Positions 11,200-20,949 of a DNA stretch of 64,000 bases are shown in pieces. Every line of letters starts with the position of its first letter. The first letter of the stretch is position 1. The notes beneath the pieces are model-generated. The model saw only the letters and a program-made list of their open reading frames with translations, was not told where the DNA came from and ran no database searches. The translations under genes were made by a program, and so were the position numbers. This stretch comes from Symsagittifera roscoffensis (lineage: Eukaryota; Xenacoelomorpha; Acoela; Convolutidae). Location of the stretch: contig NC_087062.1 of assembly GCF_963678635.1 (NCBI RefSeq), positions 87,831,845 through 87,895,844 of the forward strand, written 5' to 3'.

Positions 11200-13150
11200 T
11201 TGCTTTTTAAGGAGCAGCTTTTTTGTTCTGGCTAGTATATGCAAAGCGCAGTTTTGCCTTTGTAATAGTTTTTAGCATTTGATTGGTCTTTTTAGTGTTT
11301 TTGTTTCTGATTGCGAAATGCAGCTTCGCCTCTTCTGTGCTGAGATCTATTCAAAAAAGTTTGCTTGAAAATTTTATGCAAGCACAGTAAAAAAAACTGT
11401 TTCGCTTGTAATACTTTCCCTGAAAACTCTGGACCTATAAGTTTGCGTTTACAATCTTCACTCTGTATGCAGACATTCAAAACAAAACTTAAAACATACA
11501 ACATTAAGTCTCCTAAGTAAAATTAAAAAGTAACGACAGAACTGGAAGTTGTTGCTTTAAAATGTTTATTAGTCAAGCAGGTATCCATTTCCGGCCTACA
11601 ATATTAGAATCTATTGAACAAAAAAAACAAAAGTTGGAAAAACAGGAATAAACTGAAAAAACTCCAAAAATTGATTGCATTTTTTGAACATCCCTCTTAC
11701 TCTAGATTTTCAAAGAAAAGTATATGACGTTAAAAATCTTAGTTTTTTCATTTTTTTTTGACATACATACTTTTGAAAAAGTTAACCAAGTTATACAAAA
11801 CTGGATAATAGACATTTTATAATTCGGCGGTAAGGTCTAAAAAAATTCATTTTTGAAACACCAACTTTGACTGAGATGTTATAAAGTTTGAATACAGTAT
11901 TATCAAAAATTTGTATGAAATTTGCTTCGAACAGAGAATCACTGTCATAATTTCCAAAATATCATTAAGTGACTCAATTTAAGTCTAAACGCACGGTTTG
12001 GAAAAAGTGTTTTTCAATTTAAGGGCACTTATTTGAGATAATTGATGGACATAGTGTACTTCTAACAAGATATCAGCGACCGGAGGTCAAATGAGATAAT
12101 CGTAAAATATTGGAATTTTCAAAACACCATTTGTCAATTTCAGGATCAAAATAAATAAATCTAGCCAAAAAGCAGTTGATAAAATGTTTATGAACGAAAA
12201 AAAAACTTGTTCTCGAAAAAATTAACTTTTGAGTATATGCCATCAAATATAACCAACGAACAGTTGATGAAATGTTTATGAGTGAAAAAAACTTGTTTAT
12301 AAAATAATTAACAGTTTTTCAAGTTTTAAAAACAAGTTGTCGTTTAGACATGTTCGATAAAGTGAACCAATTTTGAGAACACTGGATCATTAGGTAGTTG
12401 TTTTATTCTGCTGGGAATTCTAGATTTTTAAAAAACTTAATCCACTTTCAAAACTAGAAGTCAATTACGTTTTTTGGATCCTTTACATTTTTGCTGTGTG
12501 TTAGTGCAGTTCGCTTTCCTTTAAACAAAGGAATTGAACTGAACTTAGAAAGAAATCAAAAGTAAAAACACAAAATGTCACAGTTGGCGTGAACAATTTT
12601 TGATAATTATTCTCGAAAAAAAAACGAAAAAAAAAACGAAAAAAAAACAATACCCTTTTAGTCTCAAGTTTCACATTTTTTTTAGTACTTGTTGTTCCAA
12701 CCATTGAAAATGAGGAGAAATTTTGTATTCGGGTGTGTTTTTGTTTATTTTTGTTTCCCACGCAAAATCAGGAAACACATCGGAATGGGTCGAGTTATAT
12801 ATCATAATAAAGCTCTTTCAGTTGGGGGTCGAACGACATTAAACAGTTTCAAAATTGCCCAGTCTTAAGAAAAACTTGTTTCAGTTTTTAGATTTTTCGT
12901 CTCATTCGGAGCAAGTAAAGCGAGCGAGCAGGCTTTTTATAGAAGGATAGTCGCAGAATAGTAGTAAATAAACAATGATTTTTTATTCAAGCTGTAAAAG
13001 GATATATAAAAAAAAATAGTTTTCAAAGTTTTTACAAGTTGTCAAGAAGGTGAAGCAAACCTAAGGAAGATTGAAATGCAAAAATTATATCAAATCTAAC
13101 AGGCTTAGAATTTCCCATTTGATCATCAAAAATAGCAAAACTTTTTTTTG
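11200..13150. other. Gene-free AT-rich region
   Basis: I see no splice-flanked coding segments or complete mobile element. 12140-12310 contains two similar ~90-bp pieces (CAGTTGATAAAATGTTTATGA and CAGTTGATGAAATGTTTATGA share their core). 12775-12860 is similar to 35595-35690 (both contain GAATGGGTCGAG and ATATCAT), an unnamed dispersed repeat. Confidence 0.45.
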
Positions 13151-13153
13151 GCG

Positions 13154-13276
13154 ATGAGTATTTTAGTCGGAGCATTCTGTGCTACCTGCGCTGTAATCTT
13201 CTACTCCTATACGAGTTATATGCGAGCGATAAGGAAATCAAGTGTCTTTAGAAACCAGGAAATTGGAGTCAAATAA
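13154..13276 (+). CDS. Possible 40-residue single-span membrane peptide
   Basis: A complete small frame starts MSILVGAFCATCAVIFYSYT, continues SYMRAIRKSSVFRNQEIGVK, and stops at TAA. The first ~20 residues form one hydrophobic span. The rest is basic, as in small inner-membrane or ER peptides with the tail facing cytosol or matrix. An AATAAA signal sits within a few bases of the stop, which supports a real transcript end. GC content is clearly higher than the flanks. No family is recognised. It might also be the last exon of a longer gene, but no clean acceptor lies just upstream. Confidence 0.35.
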   Translation: MSILVGAFCATCAVIFYSYTSYMRAIRKSSVFRNQEIGVK

Positions 13277-13599
13277 AAAATAAATTTGTTTCATGATGAC
13301 TTTGTGAGATCGTTTGTGAATTGTATCAGATTTTACTTTATGATTAAAAACGAACCAATTTTGACACAAGTGTTTTTACGAAAAATTCATTTGCACTTAA
13401 TCAAATACTGACTGTATCTTTTTCAGCTTAGCCATTCAAGTTTCTGTAAATCCATTTGCTGAAATCACTTGTCAATGTTTCATTTTCCACTGCAATCTTA
13501 CCCTGATGAGTTTGCTTGATTTGATTTATTTTCTGGCATCAATCGATTCGCATTCAGTAATTGGCTCTCGTGCTGATATCATTGACCTTTTTCGATGAT

Positions 13600-13814
13600 G
13601 GACCCACCTCCCCACCTTTCAATTTAATTTTTGAAAAACCACCTAAGCGCTGTCGCAATTCTATGAATCTCGATAAGGTGAACAAACTAACTATTTTGAA
13701 CAGATTTGTTCTTCATACCTTTATCGTAACATTTCGCGTTCAGCCATAATAACACGTAAGACAACTATAAAATAGAAAAACTGAAAGGTTTGGGGAAGGG
13801 GTTGGAAAAGAGCC
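13600..13814. mobile_element. hAT-type MITE, left end decayed
   Basis: The right end, GTTGGAAAAGAGCC, matches the family end seen at 43534. The interior shares GTTCTTCATACCTTTATCGT and CCATAATAACACGTAA with that copy. It begins right after the stop codon of the minus-strand gene at 13818, so it would lie in that gene's 3' UTR. Confidence 0.65.
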
Positions 13815-13817
13815 GTA

Positions 13818-14915
13818 TTATCGTAATGGGACTCCAAATGCAGTTTGAGCCAGAATCAAGAGGACTGTTCGAAAGGTCGAATAAAAATGAAGCAGAGAAG
13901 TTTCCCCGTCCTTCTTCTCTGTGATGGGGACATTGTCCGCTATAACGGATGCATTCTCCCCATTAGGCCCTGCAATACAAAAATGAAATGAATGAGGTGA
14001 TCTATTGCTTTGCTAAGCCAAAATCAGAGTTCATTCGTCTTGTTCAAAGTAATATCTGATGATTAAAATATTAATATTAAAAACAAAGAGCTTTAAAGTT
14101 TTTCGATTAGAAAATTGAATGATATTTTTAAGCCTAACCTAAATGCGTATCCGAGCTCTCTTGAAAACCGCATTTGGTTTCAACCTTTGACGTGCGCAGA
14201 AATTTTTTTGGGCGGGGCGCTTTTTCGAAAAAAAAAATTAAAAATTTTGTCGACCTTTGTCGAGCTCTCCGAAATTACTATATTGGAAGATTTTTTTGTC
14301 AAAATTTTTGATTTGAAAAAAAAACAGGCCAAAATGAAGTTTTGAGCAATTTAAAAAATATATTTGACCAAAAACCTGAATTTTTTTGGCGCGCGCGCTA
14401 CCCCCCCCCCCCCCCTCCCTCTCAATTTATTCATATTGGTGCCGATGGCGCCTTTTCAAAATTTTTGATGTTGGCCAGCCAAAAACTGAACTCATGAAAA
14501 TATACCAGAGGGGGACCCTTTGAAAAAGTTTTGGCAAGGAGAATTGAGGGAAAACGGTCGCTGAATAAGAAGACAACATATGTTTGTCATGGCCTAATTA
14601 TTAAGCATGCCAATTTTGATTGGACAGTGTGAACAAATATTTTGGCGGGTAAATTTCGCAGCCGAGAGAGGAATGGGGAGGGAAGAGAGAGAGAAAGAAA
14701 ATCGCTAATGTTTGACCTGATTCCGCGAAGTCGCGGTCATAGTCAGGGTTGGCTTGGGCATACGCTGCCGCAGAACCCGACCCCGAAGGCGGTCCACCCG
14801 ACTGGCTGGGTTTGTTGTTGTTTGTTTTGTTGTTTTGGCACATCACTTGGTTGTATGAGATGAGCGTCCAAAATCCAACAGTCAGCATGCAACAACAACA
14901 TCTTCCATTCATCAT
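13818..14915 (-). CDS. Small secreted or GPI-type protein, two exons
   Basis: Exon 1 (14915-14717) starts MMNGRCCCCMLTVGFWTLIS, a likely signal peptide. A low-complexity Asn/Gly/Ser linker follows (about residues 28-50), then AQANPDYDRDFAESG. Exon 2 (13969-13818) adds PNGENASVIADNVPITEKKD, GETSLLHFYSTF and a hydrophobic end RTVLLILAQTAFGVPLR before TAA. The total is 116 residues. The split codon matches in phase (G|GG), and the acceptor TTTTTGTATTGCAG is good. The donor (CAG|GTCAAAC) is weak. Both exons are far richer in GC than the 747-bp intron, which holds a G-family repeat and a poly-C run. Signal peptide plus hydrophobic tail would suit a GPI-anchored protein. No family is recognised. 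Confidence 0.42.
14190..14510. repeat. G-family repeat (inside the intron of the 13818-14915 gene)
   Basis: This is related to segments at 28340-28740 and 39270-39660. They share a homopolymer C or G run, GGCGCC-rich text, and alternating TTTTTCGAAAA and GACC motifs. A 15-base C run is near 14401-14415. It is non-coding. Confidence 0.5.
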
Positions 14916-14999
14916 TTTGGTGATTTTACTTAGCAAGTTGTCAACATTTTGAACCTTATTAATTGAATTTTGGTCCAGCAATGAAGATGAAAATGGTCC

Positions 15000-16010
15000 A
15001 GAAAATACGGCAAGGTTATGCGTAGAAATGAGCTTTTTGTGATAAATTTTTTGAAATCTAGAAATAAGATCAATTGTAAGATAAACATGGACAATATCAT
15101 AAAAGAAGAGGAAAAACGACTGATTTTTATTGAAAAGTATGTGAATGGTTTTCAGAAAGCATCACAGAGCAATTAGAAATTACAGTTTCCTTTGCAAAAG
15201 ATTTTCTACAATAAAGTTAACATGCCAATTGTGACCAAAAACTTGCAGAAGAATCGAAAAAATTATTAGAAACCGAAAATCTGTTAATGTTTCTGCAGCC
15301 AAAAAAAATCGCATCAAAATAATAACTTATTTGCTTATTTTTCATAGACGGTGACATCTTCAAGCTGCCCAGTGCATATTGACGCTGGAAATCACCAAAA
15401 ATCCATCTACACGTAACTTTTGACTTTCAATTGCGACTACTATAACTTCATAGACTGCTTTTCAATATTTCTTATTTCGAAGATTTTTACAAAGCTAAGT
15501 TATTGTATTGATGGCTTATGTAAATATTTTTCCAATGTGGACCAAGTTAACATCCTCTCCGCTGCAGCTTTTTAAAGAGAAAATGTTAAGCTAGTTCTCA
15601 CGTGGAAAATCATCCAACCCGAATTATGTATGTTACGCGCAGCACAGTAAATTTAATATCTTTATGGTTTTCGTATAAGATAGGATTTTCAAAACTATTA
15701 TGAGTGCTGTAAAAAAATTGATTCTGTTCACTTCTTGAAAAGGATTTTATTAAAATACGATAATCAAATAACCGAGTGGAGGATCTTAGCTTGATCCAAT
15801 TTTTTTGAGGGGGTGGCCTTGGAGAGGGTGACATCTTGATTCTGCTAAGTTGAAAGTTTCAACAGGCGAATAGTTTTTCTTTGAGTAAGTAAAGATGCTG
15901 GATGGAGAAAGGTAGCTTGTTCTTTCAACTTTAAACTTCATGACGCTTATATTGCTCAGACTTTCGAAGAAAATGAGGAGTAATTATGATTGGGTGGTTT
16001 TTTTTACAAT
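15000..16010. other. Gene-free region
   Basis: This is AT-rich sequence with short open frames only. It would include the promoter of the minus-strand gene starting at 14915, but I cannot identify promoter elements. Confidence 0.35.
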
Positions 16011-16014
16011 TCAG

Positions 16015-16180
16015 ACCAACTTTCAAAAAACAATTGGCTGAATTTGGGAATCGATACCTGGACATTCATGTTCGCAGTACGGGCGAGCGAGCACATTACT
16101 CTACTAACTTGACCGTACATTGCGGCAGAAACGAGCTCAGCAAAACTGCTCGTTTATCCTTTCATACTTTGACGCTGAAA
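16015..16180 (+). CDS. Possible internal exon, unrecognised
   Basis: A pyrimidine-rich acceptor (TTTTTTTACAATTCAG) leads into an open frame PTFKKQLAEFGNRYLDIHVR, STGERAHYSTNLTVHCGRNE, LSKTARLSFHTLTLK, followed by a donor-like GTAAAG. The 55 codons are richer in GC than the flanks. The ~530-bp element starts 10 bp later and may have disrupted the gene. No family is recognised and no partner exons were found. Confidence 0.22.
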
Positions 16181-16189
16181 GTAAAGAGC

Positions 16190-16730
16190 AAACAAGACTG
16201 CTCGTATCAGGGCGAAGCCCTGAATGTTCCGACTGCCCTTTAAGGTTTATGGAGCAGCAGTAATAACATAAAAAAATTAATTGAAATAAATAAAAATGAT
16301 TTTTTTCCAAAATTTGAAATTTTTTAATGAAAATCATCCCCCCACACGCCATATAAAGTACAAAAAGATAGATTTCGTTCTTGTAACAAATCAATTATGG
16401 CAAATAAGCTTCGTTCAACCAATTTGGAACGATTTATAAGACGGATTAAATATCCGCTTACGCGTTAATAGCGCGAGTTATATCGCGCGTTAATTGTCCC
16501 AAATTGGTCAAAAAGGCCAAAATGGCAATCTTTAAACCCTCATAACTTAACGAAAAATGATCACAGGTAAAATATCTTCTCAAATTTAAGCTCAGGACAA
16601 CAATAGCTTTCGAATGATATAAAAAAGTTCCGTCAAAAATGGCTAGTTAAAAAGTCGAAATTTGTCTGAAGAAAAAAAACCCATCCCGAGCACAAATATT
16701 CCGTTACTTTCGTACCGAAAGTCGGAACAA
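16190..16730 (+). mobile_element. ~530-bp dispersed element, copy 1
   Basis: It starts AACAAGACTGCTCGTATC and has an inner hairpin CAGGGCGAAGCCCTG. It ends with a second hairpin region (ACTTTCGTACCGAAAGT) and GTCGGAACAA. An inner TGTTCCGAC near the start is the inverse of the GTCGGAACA at the end. No protein is encoded. Two hairpins and mirrored subterminal motifs recall Helentron-type non-autonomous elements, but that is only a guess. Intact relatives are at 24444, 31943 and 32577. Confidence 0.8.
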
Positions 16731-17915
16731 TTACTTATGCGGGGTGAAATGTCCATCTCTACAGAAATGTTCCAAATTGAATAGATGGAAGCTTATTGTT
16801 CTTATTGTTCTGACTTTCGAAAAAAACTGAATATTTATGCTTGAGGTGAATTTTATTCAATTTTCGGTAACCGAAATAATAATTTTTAACAAATTTTTAT
16901 ATCCCATTGAAGATATCAATTCCCTCAAAATCAATTAAAAATGATAATTTATCTCCGATCATTTTTCGCAAAGTTATGAGAGTTTGAAAACTGCCAATTT
17001 GGCTATGCTCTGGGTTAATCTTTGCTGATTATAGTTTTATACCTAATGCTGACAGCGTAACATGAGTTATTTATGCGCTGGCGAGTTATTTCGCACAACA
17101 AAACCGTTCCAAATTGAATTGAGGCTAACTAATCGATCGTAATAATTTTGTACGACTCAAACTTTTACAATTAATTTTTGTTCCGATTTTCAAAGAAAAC
17201 GGAACAATTTTTTTTCAGTCAATATATGCCGATCGAAATAATAGTTTTCAACAGTTTTTCTGGGACCCCATTGAAGATATTGATTTCTTGAGTTCAAATT
17301 TAAAAAATATTTTACCTCTGATTTTTTTTGTAAAGTTCTGGGGGTTTGAAAATTACCAAATTGGCCATGATTTGAACTAAATTATGCGCGCTTTGAATAA
17401 TTTATTCATATTTGCTGAGAGCGTCACGCGAATTATTTATGCCTGGCGTATTATCCCGCAAATTAAAATCACTTCAAATTGAATTGACGCTAGCTAATCA
17501 AATCGGTCGTATTAATTTTATACAACTCAACTTTTCACACTTTGATATGATTCAAAATTCATAGATTTTGAGTTTTACCTTTTCCCAAGAACTATTCGAT
17601 TTGAATCAAGAGACAGTCAGAACATTCAGGGTTTTGCCTTGATATACGAGCAGTCTTGGTGATATTGTACACAATTGATAGTTTTTTTTAAAAAAATCCC
17701 AAAAACTTATCAATTTAGATTAAGGGACAGTCAAAATATTCAGCGCTTTGCCCTGTATACGAGAAGTTTCGTTCAATAAGCATATGAATATATTATCAGC
17801 CTCAAGTTTATAGATTGTCAATATTTCATTTACTACAGCTATTTGAGAGCATAGTTAAAGGGCAGTCGGAACATTCAGATTTTTGCCCAGATATACGAGT
17901 ACTCTTGTTTTGCTT
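16731..17915 (-). repeat. Decayed copies of the ~530-bp element
   Basis: Two minus-orientation copies run roughly 16785-17110 and 17160-17500. Each has CCCATTGAAGATAT, a GTTATGAG- or GTTCTGGG-like AAGTT motif, and AATTGAATTGA. Separate end fragments lie at 17600-17660, 17725-17775 and 17855-17910 (CAGTC-GAACATTCAG and GATATACGAG). Confidence 0.65.
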
Positions 17916-17919
17916 TGAG

Positions 17920-18945
17920 CGAGAAAAAAACTGTACTTTTGAGACAAAATTTTTAAAAAGGCCAGATATATGTTTCATCTATACACCGCCGTTTTGCCTC
18001 ATGAAGCGTTCACTATTGATTAAAGTTTTTCATTATCAGCTAAAACAATCACTCCTGACTTTGGACTAGCCTCATTCTTCCAAAAGGCCTTGAAAGCTTG
18101 CACACATCCATTTGCCAAAACTCACGTTTTTTAACTGAGAGCATTTAATAAAAAATCATTTCTGTCGAAAAATTTAAGTGTATGACCCAGGGGTAGACGG
18201 CAATGGAAATTATTCCAGAAAAAGTATTGCATAGGACCTTAACACAAGTTGCGACTAAAAATTATCGACATGCAAAAAACTTGTGAACAGATAATACAGG
18301 CAAACAAAACCGGTAAGCGGTTGTAAAGTTGGAAGATGAACTGCTAGTAAGTTTTCTGTGTAATAACAAATAAAAAAAAATTACATGTGAAATTGAAAAC
18401 GAAAAGTGATATAACTAATTTTGACTAATCAAACTTGACAGCAGGTGAAGTAAGTGGGAGAATATTTTTTTTTTTCAATGTTTACAGCTAATATCTACAA
18501 TTAACTACAACTTGAGCAAATTTTCTCTGACGACTACGAGGTAATGATACCAGATATCTGACTTCGAAAATTGAGCAAGTGAAAATTTGCGACTGAATTT
18601 CCGCGGTCCAAAAGCATTTCTTAAGTCGAGCATAAAGTCGATACACAACCAATTTTGGTTGAGAGAATCGAAACACACCCAATTTTGGTATCTAAGGATA
18701 TCTGGTATCAAATCTAAGATTTTCTACGGCAAGAAAAGTAATTTATACTGAAAATTTTTCTAACATCACTTTTCAAACATCAGCAAAAGTCTAAGGTTTA
18801 ACTTCAAAAAATTAATCTTCGATAGAAGAACTTTGCATTTTACAGGTTCTTACAGTTTAATTTCAATTCAAGCATCATCACAAAAATTCAACTGAAAAGC
18901 ATACATTATAATTGTGGTTAATTTACTCATGTTATTTGATAGCCG
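17920..18945. other. Gene-free region with a short inverted repeat
   Basis: GATACCAGATATCT at about 18546 is mirrored by GGATATCTGGTATC at about 18698. The 150 bp between is open in several frames but has no recognisable product. Confidence 0.4.
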
Positions 18946-18949
18946 GGAA

Positions 18950-19640
18950 AACCGAGAAAGTCGAAACATAGGTCGAACACAGTCGAAACATAGCTCGAGC
19001 ATAGTCAAAAACTAACCCAATTTTGATCGAAAAATTTGAAAAATGCGTCGAGCTCAGTCAAAACATAGGTCGTGTGTGGTACCATTTCCACAAATCAACT
19101 GTGTCAAAAGTTATTTAAAAAGGGAAAAACTTTATAATAGCGCCGTTTCACTTACTGAGCTACTTGATTGATGTTGAAATTTATAAAATGCTAAATCAAA
19201 AAATTTAAATTTCCACTTCCAAAATTTGAAATTAAAACCTCAATCAGGTGTGTTTTCACTGAGAGACCAAAAAGCCTTTTCAACAGTTTTTTGGAGCTAC
19301 CCCAGCTGACAATTAAGCGATAAAGTTTTTTTTTCGTTAAGGTGGAGACATTCGAAACACCCATTTTTGGTTAAAAAAGAAGCGAAATTTATCTATGATA
19401 GATCGAAGAAAAAATGCCTTGTAAAAATGTCGGCCGAGACAGTCGAGGAAGTCAAAACATATCAAATTTGGTCAAAACATATCTGAACAGGGTCGAACAA
19501 GGGCGAACACTTGTTTTGTTGGGTCGAGAAAATCGAATCATGCCAAATTTTGGTCGAAAATGTCGAAATATACCAAAATTTGGTTAAGAAGGTCGAAACA
19601 TACCAATTTTTGTTCGAGAAAGTCGAAATATAAATCGAGG
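18950..19640. repeat. Degenerate GGTCGAAACATACCAATTTT minisatellite
   Basis: Variants of GTCGAAACATA, TTTTGGTCGAAAA and GAGAAAGTCGAAATA recur many times at roughly 30-40 bp spacing, in two blocks (18955-19080 and 19430-19640). An outlier is at 18640-18690. The block between contains unique AT-rich DNA. Units have diverged, so the array is old. Confidence 0.65.
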
Positions 19641-19789
19641 ACTTCGACCCGGGTGGTTACAACGCCACCTATCGAGGAAGGAGAATGTGCCACAAGCATT
19701 CAAGGTGTGTATGCAGTTGTAGGGATTTAAGGTTATCGCCTTAACAGCCAAGACGGAACTGGTGGATCTTTGAGTCAATTTCGCTTAAT

Positions 19790-20035
19790 GTGTCTCAACA
19801 ATTTCCAAACGAGAGAGACAAAATGTTGAAAGATGCAAAATTGCAGAAGAGTAATTGCACCTCATGGAATGATTGACAACCTGAAAAGAAAACTATAAAA
19901 TCTTACAACGAATCAACTCAAGGAGAAGTTAAAAAAGAGATCAGACGAGAACGGAGAAAAATGCAGAGCCTGCGCTAAGGCTTACAAGGACCGAAATGGC
20001 ACCAAACGAAGTGGGATGGAAAATGGCATGGTAAA
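19790..20035 (+). pseudogene. Decayed coding-like segment
   Basis: The segment is lysine-rich and coding-like, with frames broken by stops and shifts. One frame reads NQLKEKLKKRSDENGEKCRA then CAKAYKDRNGTKRSGMENG, including a CRAC motif. No intact frame spans it. It could be a gene or transposase remnant. I do not recognise the family. Confidence 0.25.
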
Positions 20036-20079
20036 AGCAACAACAATTTGCTAACAGCATTGTCACAAGTACCAATTTT

Positions 20080-20294
20080 GGCTCTTTTCTAGTACCCCCT
20101 TTGTTTTTTTTTAAATTCAATCTTTGAAAGTATTTAAAATTACCTTTGTTGTTATAAACTGAATCAAAACGTGTCAGCGTAAACAGAGGAGCACGTTTCT
20201 ACAACGTTTCTGCAATGCAGCTAGCCGTATGAACAATGCTTAAACAATCTTATCTTGTAATTTTACAAAAAGAGTGAAAAACTGGAAAAGAGCC
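20080..20294. mobile_element. hAT-type MITE
   Basis: It runs from GGCTCTTTTCTAGTACCCC to AACTGGAAAAGAGCC, the family ends. The 8-bp flanks (CCAATTTT and CTCGTTTT) agree only partly. It is non-coding. Confidence 0.65.
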
Positions 20295-20796
20295 CTCGTT
20301 TTAGACGAGTCGGAGCTTGCATAACAGTTGGAAGCAACCAGCCACGTCAATCGAAACATTTACAGAGAAGAAAACTCACAATATTTTTAGCTAATGAACC
20401 CAGTTTTTTTTTTATTTTTTCAGAGCATGCTAGGAAGTTTAACCAGAAATTATTGACCAAAAAGGAGAAAAGTTCATGAACTGTAACTGAGAAGCAGTTC
20501 TATCATGGCTCAAACTTAATCAATTTTATAAAAATTTTGAAGATGGAGAATTGGAGAGCTTTTCAAAAATTTTTTGTGCAGTTAACACGCAAGAAGTTAA
20601 AAAGAAGTAATGCAATCAAGTGTGCTGAACAAATAAGCGTTCATGTGACGAAGACTCAGGAAAACGATTTTCAGGAACGAGATGGTTGGAAAATTGAAAA
20701 TTCTTCAGTTTTTACCTGGAATTAATTTATGAAAATTTTTCTCTGCAAAACGCTAAAGATACCTTTTTTATTTTGAAAAAAAGTACTCCAATTGTG

Positions 20797-20942
20797 GGCT
20801 CCTTTCCAGACTCATCAAAACTGTCAACCGGAACAAGTAAACATTTTTTCAACAACCTTTCTCACATGAAAAATATCGTGTCAATGTTTTTGAAAAGCCT
20901 CATTTTGTAATTTTGGTGGGGACGCGAAAATGGAAAAGAGCC
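20797..20942. mobile_element. Short hAT-type MITE
   Basis: It runs from GGCTCCTTTCCAG to ATGGAAAAGAGCC. The flanks CAATTGTG and TAATTGCG match at six of eight bases, a worn 8-bp target duplication. Confidence 0.65.
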
Positions 20943-20949
20943 TAATTGC

